64,000 nucleotides of DNA, taken from positions 62,001 to 126,000 of the forward strand of contig CACKLF010000001.1 in NCBI GenBank assembly GCA_902600895.1, given 5' to 3'. The notes under the pieces were generated by a model that made no database searches, was not told where the DNA came from, and saw only the letters and a program-made list of their open reading frames with translations. Below, piece by piece: positions 1-9,520 of the stretch (its first letter is position 1; each line of letters opens with the position of its first letter). A program made the position numbers and the translations under genes. Source of the DNA: an uncultured Alphaproteobacteria bacterium (lineage in GTDB: Bacteria > Pseudomonadota > Alphaproteobacteria > Rhodobacterales > Rhodobacteraceae).

Positions 1-434
1 AACAAGACTGTGTCTTCGGTTTTTACCTGGTATGTTCGATTAATCAGATATGAGACGGTCAACCCCTTTAAAAGCATGCCTGCTGCAGTTTCGTCTGAAA
101 TATTTTCTGGGAGCTTTATTAGACGCTCCGATGGGAAGGTACGTTGTTCAACATATGATCCCGGCTGACCCATAACATAACCTACTCGGTCTCCCAATTT
201 GAAGTTTTGTACGTTTTGACCCAGATCTATAATTTTACCTACAGCCTCCATACCTATTCCTGTGGGAAGTGCTAGTGGATAACTGCCAGAGCGATGGTAA
301 ATATCTATAAAATTCAATCCTACCACGGATTGCTCGATATGTACGTCATTGGGACCCATTTCTTCTAAACTAATATTTCCCCAGCGCATAACCTCTGGTC
401 CCCCATGCTCATTAATGATAATTCCCTTAACCAT
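1..434 (-). CDS. NADPH:quinone oxidoreductase (zeta-crystallin family), 3' part cut off by window edge
   Basis: Reading the minus strand from the ATG at 434 gives about 144 residues of the N-terminal GroES-like domain of a zinc-independent medium-chain dehydrogenase/reductase. It opens with MVKGIIINEHGGPEVM, followed by GLNFIDIYHRSG and GIGMEAVG, which are hallmarks of the quinone oxidoreductase (Qor/zeta-crystallin) branch. The usual catalytic zinc ligands are absent, as expected for this branch. Such enzymes reduce quinones with NADPH in the cytoplasm. The NADPH-binding Rossmann half lies outside the window. It is transcribed divergently from the carbonic anhydrase gene, with about 100 bp between them. 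Confidence 0.85.
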   Translation of the reverse strand, partial: MVKGIIINEHGGPEVMRWGNISLEEMGPNDVHIEQSVVGLNFIDIYHRSGSYPLALPTGIGMEAVGKIIDLGQNVQNFKLGDRVGYVMGQPGSYVEQRTFPSERLIKLPENISDETAAGMLLKGLTVSYLINRTYQVKTEDTVL

Positions 435-534
435 AAATATCTCCCTATTTCTCTTTTCAATCCTCTGAAAAATATTTATAAAATACAAGGTATATTCTCT
501 GATCATCGACTTTTTTTAACAAATAAGTTTTTAA

Positions 535-1194
535 ATGGACAACAAGCCCTCAAAGCCTCTTCCAGAAACACTACTCAAACAATTTCAGAAGTGGAAATCT
601 ACTCAATTTGAAGAATACAAATACCTGCATAAAAAGCTTTCCGAAGAGGGCCAAAGTCCAGAAGCGATGATAGTCTCTTGCTGTGACAGCCGTGTCAATC
701 CAACATCAATTTTTGATGCAAATATTGGTCAATTCTTTATTCATCGAAATATAGCTAACCTCGTACCTCCTTGTGAAATTGATAATGATCATAGTGGAAC
801 CTCAGCGACACTAGAATACGCTATAGAAAATTTAAAGATTTCACATTTAATTATTCTTGGTCATTCGAGCTGTGGTGGAATACGGGGAGCATACGAGTTG
901 CATAAAAAAAATATTTTGGGTGGTGATAAAAAAAATATTTTTTTACAAAAATGGCTAAAACTTTTATTGCCCACCATAAAAAACCTAAACAAAAATTTGC
1001 CCTCTGAAGAAGCTATTTCAGAACTTGAAAAGTTGTCTATAGTAACTTCCTTAGATAACGTGCTAACCTATCCTTTTGCGCGGAAGGCGTTTGAAAATAA
1101 TACACTTTCAATTTATGGGTTGTGGCATAATATTTCATCTGGAGATTTGGAGCAGTACAACCCTGAAACAAAAAATTTTGAGTTAATTGAGTGA
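535..1194 (+). CDS. Beta-class carbonic anhydrase
   Basis: The 219-residue protein has the beta-carbonic anhydrase signature. Zinc ligands are Cys50, His110 and Cys113 (in GHSSCGG), and the Asp51/Arg53 dyad sits in the CDSR motif. NIGQFFIHRNIAN and the helix SGTSATLEYAIENL are also typical. The enzyme interconverts CO2 and bicarbonate, probably in the cytoplasm, supplying bicarbonate to carboxylases or balancing pH. Length is normal for the bacterial family. It stands alone on the plus strand, head-to-head with the quinone oxidoreductase, and ends 1 bp before the convergent PNPOx-like gene, so no room is left for a separate terminator. Confidence 0.93.
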   Translation: MDNKPSKPLPETLLKQFQKWKSTQFEEYKYLHKKLSEEGQSPEAMIVSCCDSRVNPTSIFDANIGQFFIHRNIANLVPPCEIDNDHSGTSATLEYAIENLKISHLIILGHSSCGGIRGAYELHKKNILGGDKKNIFLQKWLKLLLPTIKNLNKNLPSEEAISELEKLSIVTSLDNVLTYPFARKAFENNTLSIYGLWHNISSGDLEQYNPETKNFELIE

Positions 1195-1195
1195 T

Positions 1196-1792
1196 TTAAT
1201 ATAAAGTGTTTTTATAAATTTTGTTAACTTGCTCTTCGTCAGCTGCTAGCGATTTTAGGCCAGTTTGGTCTTCTAGAATATTGTACAAACTTTCAAGTGG
1301 TCGTTCCTTTGGCCAATTTTCAGGTTGCCAAAGTGATGATCGTATCAGAGCTTTCCCACAGTGAAGGCCCACAGTCTCAATCTTTATTTTTGTCACTGTT
1401 TTTGGCACCCGGTTTCTAATTTTATGACGATCAAGAGTCTTTTTATCTCTTGATATTTCAGCAAAACCTTGAACCCGAAGGGTTTCATTTACGTTTGGTA
1501 TAAAAAATAAAAGAGCTACTCTAGGGTTAATTAGAATATTGAGTAAACCATCTATTCTATTGTTTCCAGGTCGATCAGGTATTTCAATTGTATTTTTGTC
1601 AAGTATTTTCACGAAACCGTTTGGATCACCTTTTGGTGAAAGATCAAGAGACTCATTATTCGAAGTTCCCAAGATCAAAAACGAAGAATTTTTTATAAAT
1701 CTCTTACTATGTTTATCTAAACTGGGTAAAATTTTTTGTGATGCTCTCTCAGATGGAAGTCCATATAATTCTCGAAGTGTTTTTGCGTCCAT
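1196..1792 (-). CDS. Pyridoxamine 5'-phosphate oxidase-family flavoprotein
   Basis: The 198-residue protein has the split-barrel FMN-binding fold of the PNPOx superfamily. Recognisable parts are the strand FLILGTSNNESLDLSPKGDPNGFVKI, the segment IPDRPGNNRIDGLLNILINPRVALLFFIPN, and the later RVQGFAEI. This layout matches the MSMEG_1061-like subfamily rather than PdxH itself, because the PdxH C-terminal signature is missing. The substrate is unknown; relatives bind FMN, F420 or heme. It is a single gene on the minus strand between the carbonic anhydrase and the YtoQ gene. Confidence 0.75.
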   Translation of the reverse strand: MDAKTLRELYGLPSERASQKILPSLDKHSKRFIKNSSFLILGTSNNESLDLSPKGDPNGFVKILDKNTIEIPDRPGNNRIDGLLNILINPRVALLFFIPNVNETLRVQGFAEISRDKKTLDRHKIRNRVPKTVTKIKIETVGLHCGKALIRSSLWQPENWPKERPLESLYNILEDQTGLKSLAADEEQVNKIYKNTLY

Positions 1793-1908
1793 TTACAATA
1801 CTCTAAATAAAAGAAATATTTTTTTCACTTAAAATTATTTTCTGGTATAAAGGAAGTATAATACTAAATCTATTAGTTCTAAAAAAAAAAATAGAAATAG
1901 GATAAAAG

Positions 1909-2355
1909 TTGGTCTGGAATACATATTTATCTGGTGAGATTCATTCGGATTGGCGAGACGAAATTATTAGTGGCTGTAATCATTTAGACGTTATATTCAC
2001 CAGCCCTGTTACCGACCACGAGGCATCAGACGACTGTGGCACTTCAATTCTTGGAAAAGAGGATAAAAAATTTTGGCATGATCGAAAGGGTGCTGGAATA
2101 AATTGTATCAGAACCAGAAAACTCCTAATGAGTGCTGATATTGTAGTAGTTAGATTCGGTGATAAGTATAAGCAATGGAATGCTGCATTTGAAGCAGGTT
2201 ATGCTTCAGCACTAGGTAAGTCTTTAATTATACTTCACTCAGAGGAATATCAACACGCCTTGAAAGAGGTTGACGCAGCTGCACTCGCAGTCGCTTCAAG
2301 TACAGAGCAAGTAATTCAAATTCTATCTTATGTTGTTAATGGCAAGTTGGATTAG
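1909..2355 (+). CDS. ytoQ: YtoQ family protein
   Basis: The 148-residue protein matches the conserved YtoQ family. It begins VWNTYLSGEIHSDWR and carries TSPVTDHEASDDCG, then MSADIVVVRFGDKYKQWNAAFEAGYA. The GEI, D-ASD and FEAGYA segments recall the nucleoside 2-deoxyribosyltransferase-like fold, so a nucleotide or sugar substrate is plausible, but the function is not established. The start is TTG at 1909, placed so that the conserved opening follows at once; no in-frame ATG precedes the conserved block. The downstream CIA30 gene starts 3 bp after its stop, so the two are probably cotranscribed. Confidence 0.8.
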   Translation: MVWNTYLSGEIHSDWRDEIISGCNHLDVIFTSPVTDHEASDDCGTSILGKEDKKFWHDRKGAGINCIRTRKLLMSADIVVVRFGDKYKQWNAAFEAGYASALGKSLIILHSEEYQHALKEVDAAALAVASSTEQVIQILSYVVNGKLD

Positions 2356-2358
2356 TAT

Positions 2359-2913
2359 ATGAAAAAATATTTTTTATATGTTCTGTCTATAATGTATTTG
2401 ACTATTTTGCCTTCTGTAGTCATGGGAGAAAACATGCTGATAGATAATTTTTCCAAAAAACCCAAAAATAAGTGGCAGTTCTTTACAGATCAGGTGATGG
2501 GTGGAGTATCAGAGGGAAATGCAAATATTATATCAGATGGTAATGAGAATTATGTAAGGCTTGAAGGATCTGTCAGTACGGCTAATAATGGAGGCTTTAT
2601 ACAAATTAGAGCAGATATAAGTGCCGCAAAAAAAGATACAAAAGGTATAATAATAAAGGCAAAAGGAAATGGTGAAAACTATTATATTCATCTGAGGACT
2701 GGTAGTACAGTTCTGCCCTGGCAATATTACCAAATGAGTTTTCCTACCTCTAAAAATTGGAGTGAAATAAAGTTGCCTTTTGTTGATTTTGAGCGATCCA
2801 GCTCTTGGATCAGTAAAAAAGTAACTGGAGATAAAATAAGAACGATTGGAATAGTTGCCTATGGGAAAAACCATAAAGCTAAGCTAGATGTATCTTATCT
2901 TTCGTTTTACTAA
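2359..2913 (+). CDS. Exported CIA30-domain protein
   Basis: The 184-residue protein starts with a signal peptide (about residues 1-23: MKKYFLYVLSIMYLTILPSV, ending near VMGEN). The rest is a complex I intermediate-associated protein 30 (CIA30) domain, recognised by LIDNFSKKPKNKWQFFTDQVMGG, the GFIQIRADI strand, IHLRTGSTVLPWQYYQ and the C-terminal KLDVSYLSFY. The fold is a carbohydrate-binding-module-like beta sandwich. In bacteria its partner is unknown, and the signal peptide argues for an envelope rather than respiratory-chain assembly role. It follows ytoQ by 3 bp and converges on lepA. Confidence 0.78.
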   Translation: MKKYFLYVLSIMYLTILPSVVMGENMLIDNFSKKPKNKWQFFTDQVMGGVSEGNANIISDGNENYVRLEGSVSTANNGGFIQIRADISAAKKDTKGIIIKAKGNGENYYIHLRTGSTVLPWQYYQMSFPTSKNWSEIKLPFVDFERSSSWISKKVTGDKIRTIGIVAYGKNHKAKLDVSYLSFY

Positions 2914-2939
2914 AAAAGTAAGTCAGCACTGTAACTACT

Positions 2940-4739
2940 TCAATTATCCATCTTTAGTGCAGTTATAAATGCCTCTTGAGGTATTTCCACGCGCCCAAAC
3001 TGGCGCATCTTCTTCTTACCAGCCTTTTGCTTTTCTAAGAGCTTTCGCTTTCTTGTCACGTCACCCCCATAGCATTTTGCGGTTACATCTTTACGAAGTG
3101 CTGATATTGTTTCTCTTGCTATGACTCTTCCACCAATAGCTGCCTGAATAGGAACTTTAAACATATGCTGAGGTATTAAATTTTTAAGCTTTTCACACAT
3201 AGCTCTTCCTCTAGATTCAGATCGAGCTCTGTGTACCATTATCGATAGTGCGTCTACTGGCTCCTCATTAACTAATATTTGCATTTTTACCAAATCATCT
3301 TGTGAGTATTTATCCATTTGATAGTCGAAGCTTGCATAGCCTTTCGTGACTGACTTAAGCTTGTCATAAAAATCAAAAACTACTTCGTTTAAAGGCAAAT
3401 CATACACGACCATAGCTCTTGAGCCGGCATAGGTTAGGTCTAACTGGATTCCGCGTCTATCTTGACAAAGTTTCAATACATCCCCTAAATATTCATCGGG
3501 TACCAAAATGGTAGCCTTTATTCGTGGTTCCTCTATGTGGCTAATCTTTACGGGATCAGGCATATCTGCAGGATTATGAAGTGGTTGCATAGACCCATCG
3601 GTAATGTATATTTGATAGATAACGCTTGGCGCAGTTGTTATAAGCTCGATATTATATTCCCTCTCTATTCTATCACGCACTACCTCTAAATGGAGCAATC
3701 CCAGGAAGCCGCAACGAAATCCAAAGCCAAGAGCGGCTGAAGTCTCCATTTCATAAGAGAATGAGGCATCATTTAGAGCCAGTTTATCAATCGCATCTCT
3801 CAAATTTTCAAAATCTGAGGTGTCAACGGGGAACAAACCGCAAAAAACAACGGGTTGAGATGGTTTATAACCAGGCAATGGAGTTGTGCATGGACTCTTT
3901 TCATGAGTGATTGTATCGCCAACTCTTGTATCTCTAACTTGCTTGATTGATGCGGTCATAACCCCAATTTCTCCAGGCCCTAAAATTGGGATGTCTTCCA
4001 TTTCAGGTGTCAATACTGCCAATTTATCTACATTATAGGTAGCACCCGTTTTTATCATTCTTATTTTGTCACCTTTTTTTATTGATCCGTCTATAATTCT
4101 AATGAGTACTACCACACCAAGATAAGCATCATACCAACTATCCACTAACATTGCTTTGAGTGGAGCTTCTAAGTCTCCCTCAGGATGGGGAAGTTCATTC
4201 ACTATAGTTTCGAGAACATTTCTAACACCCATTCCAGTCTTTGCAGAGATCTCTACAGCCCCACTAGCATCTATTCCAATAACATCTTCAATTTGGGTTT
4301 TAACTCTTTTACAATCAGCGGCTGGTAAATCAATCTTGTTCAGTATTGGGACTATCTCATGGTCTGCGTCTATTGCGGTGTAAACATTTGCTAAAGTTTG
4401 TGCTTCAACACCTTGCGATGCGTCTACTACAAGTAAAGAGCCCTCAACGGCTTTCATGGATCTTGAGACCTCATAAGCAAAATCCACATGGCCAGGGGTA
4501 TCGATTAAGTTCAAAATAAATGATTCTCCATTTTCAGATTTATAATTCAATCTCACAGTGTTAGCTTTAATTGTTATTCCCCGCTCTCTCTCTATATCCA
4601 TTGAGTCTAATATTTGGGCTCTCATGTCTCTGCCAGAAACAGTATGAGTTTCTTCAATCAATCTGTCAGCTAGAGTTGATTTACCGTGATCAATGTGGGC
4701 AACTATTGAGAAATTTCGTATTTTTTTTAAATCAACCAT
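2940..4739 (-). CDS. lepA: Elongation factor 4 (LepA), ribosomal back-translocase GTPase
   Basis: The 599-residue protein is a translational GTPase. It shows G1 AHIDHGKST, the switch-I stretch [12 protein letters not shown]3 DTPGH and G4 NKIDLP. It ends with the LepA-specific C-terminal domain ([21 protein letters not shown]), which separates it from EF-G. LepA acts on the ribosome, affecting initiation and elongation under stress. I chose the ATG at 4739 because [21 protein letters not shown] is the usual family start and AAGG lies about 10 nt upstream; a TTG at 4757 would add six residues. It lies downstream of rpmB on the same strand. Confidence 0.97.
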   Translation of the reverse strand: MVDLKKIRNFSIVAHIDHGKSTLADRLIEETHTVSGRDMRAQILDSMDIERERGITIKANTVRLNYKSENGESFILNLIDTPGHVDFAYEVSRSMKAVEGSLLVVDASQGVEAQTLANVYTAIDADHEIVPILNKIDLPAADCKRVKTQIEDVIGIDASGAVEISAKTGMGVRNVLETIVNELPHPEGDLEAPLKAMLVDSWYDAYLGVVVLIRIIDGSIKKGDKIRMIKTGATYNVDKLAVLTPEMEDIPILGPGEIGVMTASIKQVRDTRVGDTITHEKSPCTTPLPGYKPSQPVVFCGLFPVDTSDFENLRDAIDKLALNDASFSYEMETSAALGFGFRCGFLGLLHLEVVRDRIEREYNIELITTAPSVIYQIYITDGSMQPLHNPADMPDPVKISHIEEPRIKATILVPDEYLGDVLKLCQDRRGIQLDLTYAGSRAMVVYDLPLNEVVFDFYDKLKSVTKGYASFDYQMDKYSQDDLVKMQILVNEEPVDALSIMVHRARSESRGRAMCEKLKNLIPQHMFKVPIQAAIGGRVIARETISALRKDVTAKCYGGDVTRKRKLLEKQKAGKKKMRQFGRVEIPQEAFITALKMDN

Positions 4740-4823
4740 AATTTTTGACCTTACCAAATTCTCTGGAGGTTAAAATTTAGTTATTGCATATAAGTTTTTC
4801 AGCTCTTCAGTCCTAAATTTTCA

Positions 4824-5111
4824 TCAAGAGGGGGACTTGGTTGAAGTAATTTGTCTCTTAACTTTTAAGGCGTTGGAAGATAATAAATGATCTTTTGCTT
4901 TCAGTAAGAATGGATCAAGACCGCCTTTGGCATCCACAGTGCGTAAAGTGGAAGCAGCAACTTTAAACTTAAAAGACTTACCTAATAATTCTGAGCTAAG
5001 AGTAACATTGCTTAAATTAGGAAGAAATCTTCTCTTAGTTCTATTTTTTGCATGGCTTACATTATTACCAACTTGAACAGTCTTGCCTGTTAATTCACAC
5101 TTTCTAGACAT
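4824..5111 (-). CDS. rpmB: 50S ribosomal protein L28
   Basis: The 95-residue basic protein begins [29 protein letters not shown], the classic bacterial L28 N-terminus, and continues with the conserved [40 protein letters not shown] block. It is a structural component of the large subunit. The length, near 95 residues, is usual for Alphaproteobacteria. It sits 84 bp upstream of lepA on the same strand, so the two may share a transcript. An 8-bp stem-loop lies about 60 bp upstream of the start. Confidence 0.97.
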   Translation of the reverse strand: MSRKCELTGKTVQVGNNVSHAKNRTKRRFLPNLSNVTLSSELLGKSFKFKVAASTLRTVDAKGGLDPFLLKAKDHLLSSNALKVKRQITSTKSPS

Positions 5112-5168
5112 AATTTATCACTTACCTTAATTTTCTGAAAACTTCTAACCTTCATTATATTATTCGTC

Positions 5169-5188
5169 AAGACAAACATTTTTGTCTT
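5169..5188 (-). terminator. Stem-loop between enolase-superfamily gene and rpmB
   Basis: AAGACAAA and TTTGTCTT form a perfect 8-bp stem with a 4-nt loop. It falls about 28 bp downstream of the stop of the minus-strand enolase-superfamily gene and before rpmB. It could end that transcript, but the U-tract after the stem is poor on the minus strand, so the call is tentative. Confidence 0.3.
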
Positions 5189-5215
5189 AATTCAATAAAA
5201 TCAACCATCAAAAAG

Positions 5216-6424
5216 CTAAATTTCTGTATCATAAGATATCATATTATCACTCATTTCAAGATGAAGATTATTAAGAGAGTAGGGGTTTTCTCTAGCTATT
5301 TTCTCATTAAGCTCTATACCTAGTCCAGGCTCTTCAGGGGGCACAATAAATCCAGTGTCCCAGATTATGTCTTTTGAAATAAGTTCTCTTTGAAAACCTT
5401 TGCCAGTTTTAATAGTTTCTAAAATTAGTAAATTTGGGATACTTGTTCCTAAATGAATATTTGCTATCCACTCTATTGGGCCTGCATACAGATGTGGTGC
5501 AATTGATGCATTATATGTTTCAGCTAATACAGAAATTTTTTTTGCTTCCCAAATTCCACCCACTCTACCTAACGCGGGCTGCAAAATGTTCGCCGCACCA
5601 AACTTTAGTACCTGACTAAATTCCTGTTTCGTTGTGAGCCTCTCCCCAGTTGCTATTGGTATTGTGGTAGATTTTGCAACCTTTGCCATTTCTTCAGGGT
5701 TGTCTGGTGGTATAGGTTCTTCAAACCATAAGGGGTCGTAGAGTTCAATTTTCCTTGCTAATCGACATGCCCCTGAGGTTGTGAATTGGCCATGAGTGCC
5801 AAACAGAATGTCAGCTTTATTACCTATAGCCTTTCTGATTTCCCTGCAGAAATCTTCAGTTCTTTCCAAATCAGACATACTTGGTTGATGACCGTCAAAA
5901 ATAGTATAGGGTCCAGCAGGATCAAATTTGACTGCAGTAAAACCTAACTTAATATATTTTTCAGCTACTGAAGCTGATGCTACAGGGTCAGCATAAAAAG
6001 TATCTGGGTTTTCATTATCATTCGGATATAAATAAGAATAGCTTCTCAGACGACTATTTACTTTACCACCCAGAAGTTTGTAAACTGGCTCGCCATACAT
6101 TTTACCAATGATATCCCAGCACGCTATTTCCATACCAGAGAATGCACCAATTATTGTGGGGTCTGGGCGTTGGGAAAATCCGGAAGAGTATACCTTTCGA
6201 AACATCAATTCAATATTACGTGGATCTTCATCGTAAAGGTACCTCTCGAACACATCGAAAATAATACCTTTCATTGCTTCAGGACTTACCGACGATGCGT
6301 AACATTCTCCATAGCCAATTATTCCACACTTTGTGGTAAGTTTAACAAACTGAAAATATTTTCCACCAATGTAAGGAGGTTTATTTCCAACAATAAAAAC
6401 CTCTAAATCTGCTAAGACTGCCAT
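5216..6424 (-). CDS. Mandelate racemase/muconate lactonizing enzyme family (enolase superfamily) sugar-acid dehydratase-like protein
   Basis: The 402-residue protein has the enolase-superfamily layout: an N-terminal capping domain (to about residue 130) and a TIM barrel. Visible barrel motifs are AVKFDPAGPY, LFGTHGQFTTSGA, PLWFEEPIPPDNPEEM, IATGERL, ILQPALGRVGGI and IAPHLYAGP. The FEEP and GER segments supply carboxylate metal ligands, and a His in IAPHLY is a likely general acid/base. The pattern is closest to acid-sugar dehydratases such as galactonate dehydratase; the substrate is not determinable from sequence. The alcohol dehydrogenase gene ends 21 bp upstream, suggesting a two-gene catabolic operon for a sugar acid or alcohol. 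Confidence 0.82.
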   Translation of the reverse strand: MAVLADLEVFIVGNKPPYIGGKYFQFVKLTTKCGIIGYGECYASSVSPEAMKGIIFDVFERYLYDEDPRNIELMFRKVYSSGFSQRPDPTIIGAFSGMEIACWDIIGKMYGEPVYKLLGGKVNSRLRSYSYLYPNDNENPDTFYADPVASASVAEKYIKLGFTAVKFDPAGPYTIFDGHQPSMSDLERTEDFCREIRKAIGNKADILFGTHGQFTTSGACRLARKIELYDPLWFEEPIPPDNPEEMAKVAKSTTIPIATGERLTTKQEFSQVLKFGAANILQPALGRVGGIWEAKKISVLAETYNASIAPHLYAGPIEWIANIHLGTSIPNLLILETIKTGKGFQRELISKDIIWDTGFIVPPEEPGLGIELNEKIARENPYSLNNLHLEMSDNMISYDTEI

Positions 6425-6445
6425 TTTACCTCACCAAAATCTTAG

Positions 6446-7525
6446 TCAAAAAACTATGACATTTCGTTTGGCATCTCCACGTCTAGTTTCGTCTATAGCA
6501 TCATTTATATTCTCTAATGAATATCTACCACTAATTAGCTCATCAAGGCGATAATTTCCTTTCCGCCATAAATCGATTATCAGGGGTATGTCTTCACCTA
6601 TGACAGTTTGACCCATTTTGGAACCCATTATACTTAAATTATTTCCAGCCATATCTAGAACATCATATGGTATAAGGGAATCTTGAGATGGGGGCATACC
6701 AACCAAGACAGCCGTTCCTCCTTTTTTTAAATATTTCAGTGCGTCTTCGAATAACCTTCCTACTCCTACCGTTATAAATACGTAATCAACACCCTCTCCA
6801 AATGTAAGTTCCATGACTTGATCTTTTAAATTAGTTGAATTGCCATTTATGCAGTGGGTGGCGCCAAACATTTTAGCTATGGCTAATTTTTTTTTTGAAA
6901 TATCAACTGCTATTATTTTTGAGGCTAAATTGTGTTTTGCTCCTTGTAAAGCATTCAACCCAACTCCACCACAACCAAATATCATTGCGGTTTGGCCCTG
7001 AGAAAGCCTAGCTGTATTTTTAACTGAGCCAAAGCCAGTTATTACACCACATGCTAATAACGAGGCTACGTCAAAAGGGATATCATCCGGCAATTTAACA
7101 CACTGGCTTTCTTGAACAACGACTTTTTCTGCGAAGGCTCCTACTTTTATTCCACGGACAAATTTTTCCCCAATTTTGTTTGACAGGGGTGTATATTCAT
7201 CATCCCACTTAAAATTACAGGAAGTAGGATCTAAGTTAATGCATGAGGAGCATACACTGCAGCTTCTAATTAATGTCACGAGGACTTTGTCTCCTAATTT
7301 CAAATTGTTAACCTTTGTGCCAATTTTTGTTATGTAGCCTGAGGCCTCATGGCCATATATTGCTGGTAATTTATCTTGCCAAATACCGTCCATAGAGGAT
7401 ATGTCTGAGTGACAGATTGCACTTGCCTTTAAGGTCACCTCAATTTCGTTTTCCATAGGATCATCAAGGCTTACATTTTCAATAATTAAAGGTGATTTAT
7501 AATCTCTACAAACCGCTGCCTTCAT
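6446..7525 (-). CDS. Zinc-dependent medium-chain alcohol dehydrogenase
   Basis: The 359-residue protein is a zinc MDR. Catalytic-zinc ligands are Cys38, His59 and Glu60 (GHEASG), and the structural-zinc lobe has Cys89, Cys92, Cys95 and Cys103. The Rossmann motif GCGGVGLNAL is followed by the acidic residue in IIAVDIS, which predicts NAD rather than NADP. Class III-like alcohol dehydrogenases share this layout, but the substrate is unknown. It is the first gene of a probable pair with the downstream enolase-superfamily enzyme, and diverges from glmS across about 170 bp of AT-rich DNA that probably holds both promoters. Confidence 0.85.
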   Translation of the reverse strand: MKAAVCRDYKSPLIIENVSLDDPMENEIEVTLKASAICHSDISSMDGIWQDKLPAIYGHEASGYITKIGTKVNNLKLGDKVLVTLIRSCSVCSSCINLDPTSCNFKWDDEYTPLSNKIGEKFVRGIKVGAFAEKVVVQESQCVKLPDDIPFDVASLLACGVITGFGSVKNTARLSQGQTAMIFGCGGVGLNALQGAKHNLASKIIAVDISKKKLAIAKMFGATHCINGNSTNLKDQVMELTFGEGVDYVFITVGVGRLFEDALKYLKKGGTAVLVGMPPSQDSLIPYDVLDMAGNNLSIMGSKMGQTVIGEDIPLIIDLWRKGNYRLDELISGRYSLENINDAIDETRRGDAKRNVIVF

Positions 7526-7696
7526 AATGTATCTTTCTTTTCCATAAGAATTCCCTGTAATAGAGAATAATGCAAGAATATTATCAATCTAGCTTCTTAA
7601 TTTCTAGTGCAAAAAATTGAAGTTTATAATTTGCGCTATTAATAATTTTTCCCTATTAATTAAATCTGCCATAATTTTTATTTGGGATACGTAAAT

Positions 7697-9520
7697 TTGT
7701 GCGGAATTGTTGGAATAATAGGATCAACCTCAGTTCAATCCTCAATTATTGAAGCTCTGGAAAAGCTTGAATATCGTGGGTATGATAGTGCAGGCATTGC
7801 AACAATTTCAGAAAATGAAATCCTTTGTAGAAGATCGGTAGGAAAACTTTCATGTCTAAAAAATGAATTATCCAATGCCCCTGTTCTCGGGAAGATTGGT
7901 ATTGGGCACACCCGTTGGGCCACTCATGGTGCTCCTTCAATAGATAATGCTCATCCTCATCAAGTTGGAAAAGTAGCATTAGTTCATAATGGGATAATTG
8001 AAAATTACAATGAGCTAAAGGCACAGATTATAAGTGAAGGTGGTATAATGGTGAGTGAGACAGATACTGAAGTTGTTGCTGCTTTTTGTAATATGTTTTT
8101 AGAGTCTGGTATGAGCCCAGAGGAGGCTGTTTCTTCTACTTTGGGCCAACTGAAAGGTGCTTATGCACTATGTTTTATCTTTGAGGGCAATGAAGATCTA
8201 ATAATTGCGGCCAGAAAAGGAAGTCCTTTAGTCGTTGGGTGGGGTGTTGAGGAAATGTTTGTTGGGTCAGATGCTATTGCGTTGGCTCATTTGACTAACC
8301 AATTGACTTATGTAGAAGAAGAAAATTACGTGGTAATTTCAAGAAAAGAGGCAAAATTTTTTAACTTTGAGGGAAAAGAGCAACCTTCAAAAAAGGTATT
8401 TGTCAATTCTGAAAGTGTACTGGTTACAAAAAGTGGTTATAGACATTTCATGCATAAAGAAATTAATGAGCAAGCTTCAGTAATATCTTATGCTCTTGGT
8501 TCCTACACAAGTTTTGATAGAAAAAGAATACTTTTACCTAACCAAATACCAAGTTTTGCAAAGATGGATCGTCTAATTATCTCTGCCTGCGGTACTGCAT
8601 TCTTGGCCGGTCATGTCGCAAAGTATTGGTTTGAAAAAATTTCTGGTCTACCATCTGACATAGATATAGCATCTGAATTTCGATATAGAGAGCCCATAAT
8701 ATCCAAAAAAACTGGTGCTATCTTCGTTAGCCAATCGGGTGAAACAGCTGATACATTAGCTGCGTTGCGGATGGCAAAATCCAACTCAATTGAGACAATT
8801 GTAGTAGTAAATTCAGAAAATAGTACAATGGCCAGAGAGTCAGATATTATCATGCCAATAAAGGCTGGTGTTGAGGTAGGTGTTGCCTCTACAAAGGCTT
8901 TTACCTCTCAATTATTAGTGTTGGCTGCACTGGTCATTGAAGCGGCTCGACAGAGAAAAAAGATCAGCCCAAAACAAGAAGAAGAGTTTATTAACCAATT
9001 ATTTGCAATACCAAGGTTAATAAATGAGGTTCTTTCTAGAGAAAATGAAATAATAAATATATGTTCGGAGCTCGCAAATGCTCAAGATATTCTTTTTATT
9101 GCAAGAGGTCCTCTTTATCCACTCGCTTTAGAAGGGGCTTTAAAACTTAAAGAGATAAGTTACATACATGCCGAAGGTTATGCTGCGGGTGAGCTAAAGC
9201 ATGGGCCCATCGCATTGGTCGATAGCAGTGTCCCCATAATATGTTTCGCCCCAAGTAATATTCTTTATGACAAGACGACAAGCAATATACATGAAGTTAT
9301 CGCAAGGGGTGGAAAGGTTATTTTAGTATCAGATAAAGGGGGTTTAAGTGATTTTAAAGGAGACGTTTGGAAGTCTTTTGAGATGCCTTTTTCTGAACCT
9401 TTCATTCTACCCATACTCTACGCATTGCCCGCCCAATTACTTGCATATTATTCAGCTATAGAAAAAGGTACGGACGTAGATCAGCCTAGAAATCTGGCTA
9501 AATCAGTGACGGTTGAATGA
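7697..9520 (+). CDS. glmS: Glutamine--fructose-6-phosphate aminotransferase (isomerizing)
   Basis: GlmS makes glucosamine-6-phosphate from fructose-6-phosphate and glutamine, the entry step to peptidoglycan and LPS amino sugars. The 607-residue protein has an N-terminal glutamine amidotransferase domain (CGIVGIIG; HTRWATHG; VHNGIIEN) and two SIS domains (ISACGTAF; SQSGETADT; EGALKLKEISYIHAEGYAAGELKHGP), ending LAKSVTVE. The start must be the TTG at 7697, since the next codon is the nucleophilic Cys exposed on Met removal; an upstream TTG at 7682 would bury it. The last six codons, including the stop, form the left end of the 440-bp repeat. Confidence 0.97.
   Translation: MCGIVGIIGSTSVQSSIIEALEKLEYRGYDSAGIATISENEILCRRSVGKLSCLKNELSNAPVLGKIGIGHTRWATHGAPSIDNAHPHQVGKVALVHNGIIENYNELKAQIISEGGIMVSETDTEVVAAFCNMFLESGMSPEEAVSSTLGQLKGAYALCFIFEGNEDLIIAARKGSPLVVGWGVEEMFVGSDAIALAHLTNQLTYVEEENYVVISRKEAKFFNFEGKEQPSKKVFVNSESVLVTKSGYRHFMHKEINEQASVISYALGSYTSFDRKRILLPNQIPSFAKMDRLIISACGTAFLAGHVAKYWFEKISGLPSDIDIASEFRYREPIISKKTGAIFVSQSGETADTLAALRMAKSNSIETIVVVNSENSTMARESDIIMPIKAGVEVGVASTKAFTSQLLVLAALVIEAARQRKKISPKQEEEFINQLFAIPRLINEVLSRENEIINICSELANAQDILFIARGPLYPLALEGALKLKEISYIHAEGYAAGELKHGPIALVDSSVPIICFAPSNILYDKTTSNIHEVIARGGKVILVSDKGGLSDFKGDVWKSFEMPFSEPFILPILYALPAQLLAYYSAIEKGTDVDQPRNLAKSVTVE

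Noticed and set aside
2359-2913. CIA30 protein as a complex I assembly factor
   Set aside because: No complex I genes are near and the protein carries a signal peptide, so the mitochondrial role was not transferred.
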